Shown: piece after piece, positions 36,944-44,410 of the stretch | Layout of the letters: every line of letters starts with the position of its first letter | Numbering within the stretch: the stretch's first letter is position 1 | Assembly: GCF_040395035.1 (NCBI RefSeq) | Contig: NZ_JBEBRB010000001.1 | Coordinates: 62,001 to 126,000, forward strand | Source: Parapedobacter lycopersici_A | GTDB taxonomy: Bacteria; Bacteroidota; Bacteroidia; Sphingobacteriales; Sphingobacteriaceae | Direction of reading: 5' to 3' | DNA: 64,000 bases | The notes under the pieces: model-generated | Database searches by the model: none | What the model saw: only the letters and a program-made list of their open reading frames with translations | What the model was told of the DNA's origin: nothing | Translations under genes and position numbers: made by a program

Positions 36944-38869
36944 ATGTTTGATCGGTTTAGCATCGTACCCCGTTGGGTGATTTTTATGCTGGATTTGTGC
37001 TGCAGCGCTGTAGCATTGTTCTTTGCGTCATTATTATTAAATGGATTCAATTACCAGGCAATTCATTCGACGACATTCAGCCGGAACCTGCTTATTCTGT
37101 TAGGCGTTAATGTAATGGTGTTTTACCGGCTGCAAATGTATGCCGGCATCGTGCGATACACAAGTGCATTGGATTCCGTACGCATTCTATCATCCATATC
37201 ATTAACAGTGATCATCCTCTTTCTCTTAAACAATATACTGATCGCATTCAACCGTGCGCCGCTATTAACCAACAGCCAGTTAATTACTTATGGATTAATG
37301 AGTTTTCTGTTTCTTATTACCTACCGGTCCGCGGTTAAGCTTTTCTTTCTATACATTAAAAACATGAAGGTCAACCGGCGGCAGACAATTATATACGGTG
37401 CCGGCGATGTAGGCATTGCCACTAAACGGACCCTGGATCACGATCATAACACCAATAATGTCGTTGTTGGTTTCATTGACGACAACACGCAGAAAATCGG
37501 CAAAGTCATTGATGGTGTACGGATTTATGATACGGAATATTTTGAGCAGCTCATCCTACTGGGGAAAGTGGACGAGTTAATCATATCCACACATAATATC
37601 CCTGTTGAGAAGAAGACGAGAATCGTCGATTTGTGCCTGGAAAAAAACGTAAAGGTGCTTACCATGCCACCGGTTCACCGCCTTATCAACGGCGAAGTTA
37701 ATGCAAGCCACATCCAGAAAATGCGGATCGAGGACCTGCTCGAACGCGAAGCTATTAAAATCAACAATCAATCCATCAGCCGGCAGCTGAAGGGTAAACG
37801 TATTTTAGTAACCGGTGCGGCCGGATCCATCGGCAGCGAAATTGCACGGCAGCTGGGGCATTATGCGCCCCAGATGGTCATCCTGAATGATCAAGCTGAA
37901 ACACCTTTACATGAATTGCACCTCGAGTTGCTAGAGAGTCAAAAAAGTCAGGTATACCATGCTTATATCGGTGATATTCGTGACTCGGAGCGTATGGAGT
38001 CGTTGTTTCGCACATTCAAGCCACATTACGTATATCATGCTGCGGCATATAAACACGTGCCGATGATGGAAAACCATCCCGTAGAAGCCGTCCGGACAAA
38101 TATCATGGGCACCCGTCTTCTTGCCCGTCTGGCCGTACAGTACGGTGTCGAAAAATTTGTTATGATCTCTACAGATAAAGCGGTAAATCCTACTAACGTA
38201 ATGGGCGCATCCAAACGCATCGCAGAGATCTATGTACAAACTTATTTCAATCACCTCTTACAAAAGAACACATTGCTGGAGGGCAATAATAGCCAACCAC
38301 ACACACTTTTTATTACCACCCGGTTCGGGAATGTACTGGGATCCAACGGCTCCGTGATACCAAGGTTTCAAGCTCAGATTGAAAAGGGCGGACCACTAAC
38401 GGTAACCCATCCCGAAATCACTCGTTTTTTCATGACCATTCCCGAAGCCTGCCAACTGGTACTGGAGGCAGGCTCTATGGGAAAAGGCGGGGAAATCTAT
38501 GTGTTTGACATGGGTGAGTCGGTAAAAATTGTGGAGCTGGCGAACAAAATGATCAAATTATCTGGCCTTATACCCAACAAAGATATTACGATTGAATATT
38601 CGGGACTTCGTCCCGGTGAAAAATTATACGAAGAGTTGTTGAACGATTTAGAAAACACCTTACCCACACACCATCACAAGATCATGATCGCCAAGGTAAG
38701 GGAATATGATTTTGAAGCAGTCAACAAACAGATTGACAGCCTGGTTGCAAGCGCAAGGCATCAAAATGAACGGGAGATCGTATTCAAAATGAAGGAAATG
38801 GTTCCCGAGTTCAAGAGTAATAATTCCGTCTATGAGGAATTGGATAGACGGAAAAATATGGGCACATAG
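36944..38869 (+). CDS. CapD-like membrane nucleotide-sugar epimerase/dehydratase
   Basis: A 641-residue protein. Four N-terminal transmembrane segments (within about 10-140) precede a CoA-binding-like Rossmann domain (about 140-275, IIYGAGDVGIATKRTL) and a C-terminal SDR domain (about 285-600) with GAAGSIGSEIARQLG, YHAAAYKHVPMME and STDKAVNPTNVMG. The domain order is that of WbpM/FlaA1/CapD-type 4,6-dehydratases of UDP-HexNAc. In some family members the catalytic Tyr is changed to Met; here SMTDKA-type reading is STDKAVNPTNVMGASK, so Tyr is absent from the YxxxK place. It likely makes a modified sugar for surface polysaccharide. Confidence 0.85.
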   Translation: MFDRFSIVPRWVIFMLDLCCSAVALFFASLLLNGFNYQAIHSTTFSRNLLILLGVNVMVFYRLQMYAGIVRYTSALDSVRILSSISLTVIILFLLNNILIAFNRAPLLTNSQLITYGLMSFLFLITYRSAVKLFFLYIKNMKVNRRQTIIYGAGDVGIATKRTLDHDHNTNNVVVGFIDDNTQKIGKVIDGVRIYDTEYFEQLILLGKVDELIISTHNIPVEKKTRIVDLCLEKNVKVLTMPPVHRLINGEVNASHIQKMRIEDLLEREAIKINNQSISRQLKGKRILVTGAAGSIGSEIARQLGHYAPQMVILNDQAETPLHELHLELLESQKSQVYHAYIGDIRDSERMESLFRTFKPHYVYHAAAYKHVPMMENHPVEAVRTNIMGTRLLARLAVQYGVEKFVMISTDKAVNPTNVMGASKRIAEIYVQTYFNHLLQKNTLLEGNNSQPHTLFITTRFGNVLGSNGSVIPRFQAQIEKGGPLTVTHPEITRFFMTIPEACQLVLEAGSMGKGGEIYVFDMGESVKIVELANKMIKLSGLIPNKDITIEYSGLRPGEKLYEELLNDLENTLPTHHHKIMIAKVREYDFEAVNKQIDSLVASARHQNEREIVFKMKEMVPEFKSNNSVYEELDRRKNMGT

Positions 38870-38908
38870 TATTTCGGAGACAAAACTTGCATATCATTTG
38901 TAAAAGTG

Positions 38909-38916
38909 TATTTTTG
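38909..38916 (+). promoter_or_regulatory. -7 box (TATTTTTG) of the TPR gene
   Basis: TATTTTTG fits TAnnTTTG, 22 bases before the ATG at 38939; it makes the earlier GTG at 38906 an unlikely start. Confidence 0.6.
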
Positions 38917-38938
38917 CAGTCCGAATTTAAACACAGAA

Positions 38939-39619
38939 ATGTCAAGTAATCAAAAACATAAAGCTACGGCGACTGCTCCGGTTAAAAAGGGAAGCGGTAG
39001 CTTCATCCTGGAAAATCAAAAAAGTCTGGTCTTCATCCTTGGTGCAATTGTCGTGTTGATTCTGTTATACATCGGTTATCAGCGGTTTTATTTGGCGCCA
39101 CGGGCGGAAACAGCTGCAAACCAGCTCTACAAAGCAGAGACATATGCGACCATCGACTCATTGCAGCAAAGAGCAATTGACGGTGATGGATCCTATCCGG
39201 GATTTAAAGAAATTGCGGACGAATATGAAAATACAAAGTCCGCTAATATTGCAAATGCCTATTTGGGTGGCCTATATTTACGCCAAGGTAAATACCAAGA
39301 GGCCATAAATGCACTGGAAAAGTACAGCAACACGGGCAGCACCATTCTCGATCCGCTGGTTATCGGGTTGCTTGGCGATGCATACAGCGAACTTAAGGAC
39401 TATAAAAAAGCGGCTTCCTATTATAAAAAGGCTGCCGAAAAAAACCAGAATATGTTTACCTCGCCCCTTTTGCTGAAGAAATTAGGGCTTGTGTATGAAG
39501 CACAGAATGATTTTAAACAGGCAATAACGGTTTACAAGCAGATCCAGGCAGATTATCCGGAGAGCCACGAGGCGTCCACAGTAGAAAGCTACATAGCCCG
39601 TGCGGAAGCACAACTGTAG
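38939..39619 (+). CDS. Membrane-anchored tetratricopeptide repeat protein
   Basis: A 226-residue protein with a cytoplasmic N-terminus (MSSNQKHKATATAPVKKGS), one transmembrane segment (about 30-50, LVFILGAIVVLILLYIGY) and TPR repeats in the outer part (AYLGGLYLRQGKYQEAINALEKY, LLGDAYSELKDYKKAASYYKKA, LGLVYEAQNDFKQAITVYKQIQADYP). The layout resembles YfgM-like membrane TPR proteins. It is upstream of ribH; a specific role is unknown. Confidence 0.8.
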   Translation: MSSNQKHKATATAPVKKGSGSFILENQKSLVFILGAIVVLILLYIGYQRFYLAPRAETAANQLYKAETYATIDSLQQRAIDGDGSYPGFKEIADEYENTKSANIANAYLGGLYLRQGKYQEAINALEKYSNTGSTILDPLVIGLLGDAYSELKDYKKAASYYKKAAEKNQNMFTSPLLLKKLGLVYEAQNDFKQAITVYKQIQADYPESHEASTVESYIARAEAQL

Positions 39620-39679
39620 CCTACCTAATATATTAGCAACGGCAGGCACTGACCTGCCCCACACATTTCTGTATTTGCT

Positions 39680-40192
39680 ATGGCCAGCAATCTTAAAAGT
39701 TTATCGGACTTTTCCCACCTCCATGTGGCTTCAGCCGCGCCTTACCGATTTGGCATTGTGGTTTCCCAATGGAACGCCCAAGTAACTGAAAGCTTATTGA
39801 ACGGTGCATTACAGTCGCTGAAAAAACATGGCGCACATGAAGAAAACATTCTCCTTGCTGAAGTACCCGGCAGTTACGAGTTAACTACCGGAGCTGATAT
39901 TTTACTTCGTGACCCGTCTTTGGATGCTGTAATCTGTTTGGGCTGCGTAATACAGGGGGAAACCCGCCATTTTGACTACATCTGCAGTGCCGTCGCTCAT
40001 GGTGTCACTCAGGTGGCAATAAAATATAATAAACCAGTTGTTTTTGGCGTTTTGACTACAGATAATCTGCAACAAGCGCTGGATCGGTCGGGCGGGATAC
40101 ATGGCAACAAAGGGGAAGAGGCCGCTATTACGGCAATCCAGATGGCGGCATTAAGCAATCGCCATGCTCCTCCGGCTACGGGCACGGATTAG
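39680..40192 (+). CDS. ribH: 6,7-dimethyl-8-ribityllumazine synthase
   Basis: A 170-residue lumazine synthase, the penultimate step of riboflavin synthesis. Motifs: VVSQWNAQVTESLLNGA, VPGSYELTTGADILL, and the active-site stretch CLGCVIQGETRHFDYIC with the catalytic His of the family. No FMN riboswitch-like structure was seen upstream; a near-consensus -7 box (TGTATTTG) lies almost at the ATG. Confidence 0.95.
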   Translation: MASNLKSLSDFSHLHVASAAPYRFGIVVSQWNAQVTESLLNGALQSLKKHGAHEENILLAEVPGSYELTTGADILLRDPSLDAVICLGCVIQGETRHFDYICSAVAHGVTQVAIKYNKPVVFGVLTTDNLQQALDRSGGIHGNKGEEAAITAIQMAALSNRHAPPATGTD

Positions 40193-40223
40193 TACGGGGT
40201 TATACCAGTTTTAACAAAATAGT

Positions 40224-40231
40224 TATCTTTG
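40224..40231 (+). promoter_or_regulatory. -7 box (TATCTTTG) of the small lipoprotein gene
   Basis: TATCTTTG fits the consensus, 19 bases before ATG 40251, which supports expression of the short gene. Confidence 0.55.
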
Positions 40232-40250
40232 TAAAACGAAATCCGCTGAC

Positions 40251-40373
40251 ATGAAAAAGACGATCACGATTGGTTTGATTTTTTTATTGCTTGGATGCTT
40301 AGCATTGCAATCCTGCTCAAGGAGAACGTGCGCGGCCTATAATACCTATCCGAAAACAAAACGCATTCGATAA
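40251..40373 (+). CDS. Small Cys-containing lipoprotein, 40 residues
   Basis: A 40-residue peptide. The N-terminal signal MKKTITIGLIFLLLGCLALQ leads to a lipobox (LQSC), leaving a mature tail of 19 residues (CSRRTCAAYNTYPKTKRIR) with two Cys and several basic residues. It has its own promoter, a fair start context, and codes without interruption. No family is recognised with certainty; short lipoproteins of this kind are widespread in Bacteroidota. Confidence 0.6.
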   Translation: MKKTITIGLIFLLLGCLALQSCSRRTCAAYNTYPKTKRIR

Positions 40374-40461
40374 TTGTTAGCTTCACTTAGACAATCCAGT
40401 TGGCGCCGGGACGATTAAAGTTCAGGTTATTCGGGACTGGTTATTGACAGAGACTTGAGGG

Positions 40462-41214
40462 ATGATGGATAATCACGTAAAAATCTATCTAAGCGTATTA
40501 TTATTCTTATTTAGTTATTGTACCACTTCTTATGGCCAAACGGCAGATACCGCCCTGGAAGCTAAAATCTGGAAAGGTATTGGGGGAAAAGAAAATTGGC
40601 AGAAAGCAAGGTATTTTATGTTTAGCTGTCTCGGCGGTAAGGGCCAGCATTTCGTGCAGGGCGAACGCCGGTATTTATGGGACAAACAGACGGGTGATTG
40701 CAGGTTTGAAGGAATTACAGCAGATGAGGATACGCTTGTGGTATTATTCAACTTAAAGACGTCTTCGGGTGCCGCATATGTGAATGAGGAGCAGCAGGAA
40801 GATCAACAGGCAACAACACTCGTTGAGGAGGCACTTTCGGCATTCGAAACGGATGCTAATTTATTATTTCTACCAACCTCGCTGGAAGGAAAAGATGTTT
40901 CTTATATTGTAGAGGAAGAAAAATTAATTGGCTCCAAACGATTCAAGGTAATTAAGCTTCAAAATCATAAAACCAGTTTCGAAACTTCTGTGAAAGGCTT
41001 ATTATATATCAACGAACAGACGGGCCATATTCAACACTGGCTACCAACGCAGACCGATCAGCCGATTTATTACGCAATAAGTGGCTTTAAAGATATTGGG
41101 GGAGGACTGGTTTTACCGACTCGTTTCAGTGGAAATGACAGTACAGCAACCATAACGTACCCGCTGGCTGCAGCGCTTGTCAACATAGAAGCACATAAAT
41201 TTAACAGACCGTAA
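40462..41214 (+). CDS. Exported protein of unknown function
   Basis: A 250-residue protein with a signal peptide (MMDNHVKIYLSVLLFLFSYC, cleavage after YGQ region). The mature part is mixed beta-rich (ALEAKIWKGIGGKENWQKARYFMF, RRYLWDKQTGDCRFEG) and may belong to the DUF6503-like lipoprotein-carrier-fold proteins, but this is a weak resemblance. It lies four bases before ytxJ, so they are likely co-transcribed. Start may be 40462 or 40465. Confidence 0.6.
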   Translation: MMDNHVKIYLSVLLFLFSYCTTSYGQTADTALEAKIWKGIGGKENWQKARYFMFSCLGGKGQHFVQGERRYLWDKQTGDCRFEGITADEDTLVVLFNLKTSSGAAYVNEEQQEDQQATTLVEEALSAFETDANLLFLPTSLEGKDVSYIVEEEKLIGSKRFKVIKLQNHKTSFETSVKGLLYINEQTGHIQHWLPTQTDQPIYYAISGFKDIGGGLVLPTRFSGNDSTATITYPLAAALVNIEAHKFNRP

Positions 41215-41218
41215 ACGA

Positions 41219-41551
41219 ATGAACTGGATAACATTGCATTCAATAGATCAATTGGAGGCCATCAAGAACAATCCTGAGCAAACTTGCATTATTTTTAAGC
41301 ACAGCACACGCTGTCCCGTAAGCAGTATGGCAAAACGTAACATCGAATATACCAGCATCCCTGTTCCGGATGACATTACGCCGTATTTTCTAGACCTCAT
41401 TGCATTTCGCGAAATCTCCAATGCGATTGCGGAATGGTGGGGTATTAAGCATGAATCGCCTCAGTTATTATTAATCAAAGGGGATCAATGTATATATCAC
41501 GCATCGCATAGTGATATTGATATGGAAGTGCTTTTACAGCAATTGGCTTAA
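41219..41551 (+). CDS. ytxJ: Bacillithiol system redox protein YtxJ
   Basis: A 110-residue thioredoxin-fold protein with the motif TRCPVSS in IIFKHSTRCPVSSMAKRNIE and the cis-Pro strand ESPQLLLIKG. This is the YtxJ family, a monothiol bacilliredoxin-like partner of bacillithiol. It agrees with bshA at 33003. It follows an exported protein gene by four bases and is convergent with the S4 gene. Confidence 0.88.
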   Translation: MNWITLHSIDQLEAIKNNPEQTCIIFKHSTRCPVSSMAKRNIEYTSIPVPDDITPYFLDLIAFREISNAIAEWWGIKHESPQLLLIKGDQCIYHASHSDIDMEVLLQQLA

Positions 41552-41552
41552 C

Positions 41553-41960
41553 TCATTCCTCTTTCTTCCACCAGTCGCTTTGCAATTCATCGATCTCTCG
41601 ACGATCTTTCTTTGTCGGACGGCCCGTACCCCGGTCTCTTTTAAGCGTGGAAGCATGAATTAGTGATTTGTAACCCCATGTTTCCTCTACGGGGGTGAGG
41701 TCCTCGTAAAAATTCACTGCTGTTTTCGCGTCCACCCGTTTGTCCAATAAACCGGTGACACGCAGCACTTTTTTCTCTGCCCCCTTCTGTACATGATAAT
41801 TGTCACCGATTCTCACAACATGGGATGGCTTTACCGCTTGCTGTCCTCCCGATTTAACCCGCCCCGCCCTGCAAGCATCCGTGGCCAAGCTACGGGTTTT
41901 AAATAAGCGAATAGCCCATAAGTATTTATCGATCCGTAGTTTCTCCAATTCACTTGCCAT
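41553..41960 (-). CDS. S4-domain RNA-binding protein (Hsp15/HslR-like)
   Basis: A 135-residue protein. The S4 domain (about 5-65: LRIDKYLWAIRLFKTRSLATDACRAGRVKSGGQQAVKPSHVV) is followed by a basic, acidic-ended tail (RDRGTGRPTKKDRREIDEL). This is the layout of heat-shock protein 15, which binds stalled 50S subunits. Its -7 box (TAATTTTG, 41965-41972) lies four bases before the ATG, so the mRNA may be leaderless. Confidence 0.85.
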   Translation of the reverse strand: MASELEKLRIDKYLWAIRLFKTRSLATDACRAGRVKSGGQQAVKPSHVVRIGDNYHVQKGAEKKVLRVTGLLDKRVDAKTAVNFYEDLTPVEETWGYKSLIHASTLKRDRGTGRPTKKDRREIDELQSDWWKKEE

Positions 41961-41964
41961 ATCA

Positions 41965-41972
41965 CAAAATTA
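41965..41972 (-). promoter_or_regulatory. -7 box (TAATTTTG) of the S4 gene
   Basis: On the minus strand TAATTTTG fits TAnnTTTG with only four bases to the start codon. Confidence 0.5.
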
Positions 41973-42071
41973 GCGATTAATCCCTAAATCTCATGATTTA
42001 TCAATGTCGGCACGAAGATATCATTGGAATTTACTTACTTTGTTCTTCAGATTACAACATATTACCTTGCT

Positions 42072-42890
42072 ATGATTTTTGAATTAAAGAAACGGATTGA
42101 AGCCGCTTGGAACGACCGGCAATTATTGGAATATAAAGAATACAACGAAGCTGTTGAAGCCATCATACAGCGGCTGGATCGCGGTGAATTGCGTGTGGCA
42201 GAACCCGTTGGCAGTCGCTGGCATGTAAACGATTGGATAAAAAAGGCTGTCATCCTTTATTTTCCGATCCGGAAAATGGAAGAGGAACAGGTAGGACCTT
42301 TTGTCTTCCATGACAAGATGAAATTAAAGACAAATTACAAAGAACTCGGTGTCCGTGTTGTGCCCCATGGCATCGCCCGCTATGGCGCATACCTAGCCAA
42401 AGGTGTAATTATGATGCCCTCCTATGTCAATATAGGCGCGTATGTTGATGAAGGTACCATGGTGGACACCTGGGCTACTGTCGGATCATGTGCCCAAATC
42501 GGCAAACACGTGCACCTGAGTGGCGGGGTAGGTATCGGCGGCGTACTGGAACCTGTACAGGCATCGCCCGTCATTATTGAAGACAACGTATTTGTTGGGT
42601 CGCGAGCCATTGTCGTAGAAGGCGTACATGTAGAATCCGAGGCTGTGTTAGGGGCAAACGTCGTACTTACCGCATCGACTAAAATTATCGATGTAACCGG
42701 TCCGGAGCCCGTGGAATACAAGGGCGTAGTGCCTGCGCGGTCTGTGGTAATCCCCGGGTCTTATTCCAAGAAATTTCCGGCTGGCGAATATCAAGTACCC
42801 TGTGCATTGATCATTGGCAAACGGAAAGATTCCACGGATAAAAAAACATCGCTCAACGATGCGCTACGCGAACATCATGTTGCGGTGTAA
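42072..42890 (+). CDS. dapD: 2,3,4,5-tetrahydropyridine-2,6-dicarboxylate N-succinyltransferase
   Basis: A 272-residue enzyme of the succinylase branch of lysine and diaminopimelate synthesis. It has an N-terminal helical region (FELKKRIEAAWNDRQLLEYKEY) and a left-handed beta-helix of hexapeptide repeats (VMMPSYVNIGAYVDEGTMVDTWATVGSCAQIG). The start ATG 42072 (MIFELKKRIEAAW) is the family start. In Bacteroidota this route feeds peptidoglycan. Confidence 0.94.
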   Translation: MIFELKKRIEAAWNDRQLLEYKEYNEAVEAIIQRLDRGELRVAEPVGSRWHVNDWIKKAVILYFPIRKMEEEQVGPFVFHDKMKLKTNYKELGVRVVPHGIARYGAYLAKGVIMMPSYVNIGAYVDEGTMVDTWATVGSCAQIGKHVHLSGGVGIGGVLEPVQASPVIIEDNVFVGSRAIVVEGVHVESEAVLGANVVLTASTKIIDVTGPEPVEYKGVVPARSVVIPGSYSKKFPAGEYQVPCALIIGKRKDSTDKKTSLNDALREHHVAV

Positions 42891-42966
42891 TCCGGAAGCA
42901 ATCGATTATCGGAAATAAGAATATACTGGCGTCGGCTTCACCTCCCTACGCTGTGGAAAAGATACC

Positions 42967-43545
42967 ATGATTAGCACCGTACAGCCGTTGGATATCCAAC
43001 AAGCTCTGGATACGCTCCGCACAGGTGGGCTCCTGCTCTACCCTACTGATACCATTTGGGGGATCGGCTGTGATGCAACGGACCCGGTCGCTGTTGAAAA
43101 AGTGTATCAGCTGAAGGGACGCCATTCCGACAAAAGTTTTATCACGTTACTGCATCACGTAAGCCAGTTGGAAAGCTATGTTGCGGACGTTCCGGAAATC
43201 GCCTACCAACTTATTGAATATACGGAGCGCCCGCTCACCATCGTGTATTCTTCAGCAAAAAATCTCGCCCCAAATGTACTGGCTACTGATGGTAGCATCG
43301 GGATCCGTATTGTTAAACATCCCTTTTGTGAGCGCCTGCTTCAGCGCTTCCGCAAACCGATCCTCTCCACTTCCGCCAATATCAGCGGTCAATCCGCACC
43401 CGGAAATTACGCAGATATTTCAGAAGAAATACGCCTCGGGGTAGATTATATTGTGGAATATGGCCGGGAGAATTTAGCGGTCGGTAAACCATCCGTGGTT
43501 ATCAAGCTCGAAGCTGGGGGTAGGTTTACTTTTATCCGGAAATAG
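42967..43545 (+). CDS. L-threonylcarbamoyladenylate synthase (TsaC/Sua5/YrdC family)
   Basis: A 192-residue YrdC-domain protein. The N-terminal GGLLLYPTDTIWGIGCDATDP and VYQLKGRHSDKSFITLLHH with KxR-type residues bind ATP and threonine; the C-terminal part has RKPILSTSANISGQSAP. It makes the threonylcarbamoyl-AMP needed for t6A37 in ANN-decoding tRNAs. No C-terminal Sua5 domain is present. folP starts one base after the stop. Confidence 0.88.
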   Translation: MISTVQPLDIQQALDTLRTGGLLLYPTDTIWGIGCDATDPVAVEKVYQLKGRHSDKSFITLLHHVSQLESYVADVPEIAYQLIEYTERPLTIVYSSAKNLAPNVLATDGSIGIRIVKHPFCERLLQRFRKPILSTSANISGQSAPGNYADISEEIRLGVDYIVEYGRENLAVGKPSVVIKLEAGGRFTFIRK

Positions 43546-43546
43546 T

Positions 43547-44410
43547 ATGCGATATAACGCGACACACTTAACCATCAATGCAGGCGGCCGCTTATTGGAC
43601 CTGTCTTCTCCCAAAATCATGGGGATCCTCAATGTTACTCCGGATTCGTTTTTTGATGGCGGACGCTATAACACGGTACAGAAAGCACTGGCACAGGCGG
43701 AAAAGTTAGTTGAGGAGGGGGCGGATCTGTTAGACGTTGGTGCCTTTTCCACGCGCCCAAATGCCGAACACATCTCAACAGCGGAAGAAATTAGCCGGCT
43801 GATCCCGGTTGTAAAAGCACTTCACGCAGCATTCGGAGACACCGTACCCCTATCGGTCGACACCTTCCGGTCCGAAGTAGCACGCCGGGCGGTGGAAGCC
43901 GGGGCAAATATCATCAATGATATATCCGGTGGGACGTTTGATGAAGCGATGTTTGCCACCGTGGCCGAGCTTAATGTACCCTATATCCTCATGCATGCCC
44001 GCGGAACACACAAAACCATGCATCAAAAGACTGATGATATTGACATTGTTCGGGAAGTAGCCTTGTATTTTGGCCGACGGGTCGCCAGTCTGCAGGCTCT
44101 CGGCGTAAAGGATATTATCCTGGATCCCGGACCTGGTTTTGGGAAAACGATGTCCCAAAATTTTGAACTGCTGAACCGCATGGATGAATTCCATATTTTT
44201 GGATGTCCTTTGCTTGGTGCAGTCTCCCGCAAATCACTTATCTACAAGACACTTGGAATAACCGCAGAAGAGGCGTTGAACGGCACTACAGCACTCCATG
44301 CGTTATTGTTGAACAGCGGAGTTCAGCTTTTGCGCGTACACGACGTGAAGGCAGCTAAAGAAGTTATCACGCTGCTTCGTCCAACCTTCAAACAAAAAGT
44401 TAACGGATAA
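43547..44410 (+). CDS. folP: Dihydropteroate synthase
   Basis: A 287-residue TIM-barrel enzyme for folate synthesis, the sulfonamide target. MGILNVTPDSFFDGGRY and DLLDVGAFSTRPNAE are the two DHPS signatures; later motifs are INDISGG and ILDPGPGFGKT (pterin binding). It starts one base after the tsaC-like gene. Its 3' end overlaps the convergent metG by 11 bases. Confidence 0.95.
   Translation: MRYNATHLTINAGGRLLDLSSPKIMGILNVTPDSFFDGGRYNTVQKALAQAEKLVEEGADLLDVGAFSTRPNAEHISTAEEISRLIPVVKALHAAFGDTVPLSVDTFRSEVARRAVEAGANIINDISGGTFDEAMFATVAELNVPYILMHARGTHKTMHQKTDDIDIVREVALYFGRRVASLQALGVKDIILDPGPGFGKTMSQNFELLNRMDEFHIFGCPLLGAVSRKSLIYKTLGITAEEALNGTTALHALLLNSGVQLLRVHDVKAAKEVITLLRPTFKQKVNG

Noticed and set aside
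38906..38938. GTG start for the TPR protein
   Set aside because: It overlaps the -7 box; ATG 38939 gives a natural N-terminus.
39620..39679. FMN riboswitch upstream of ribH
   Set aside because: The gap of 60 bases is too short for the aptamer and no RFN-like sequence is seen.
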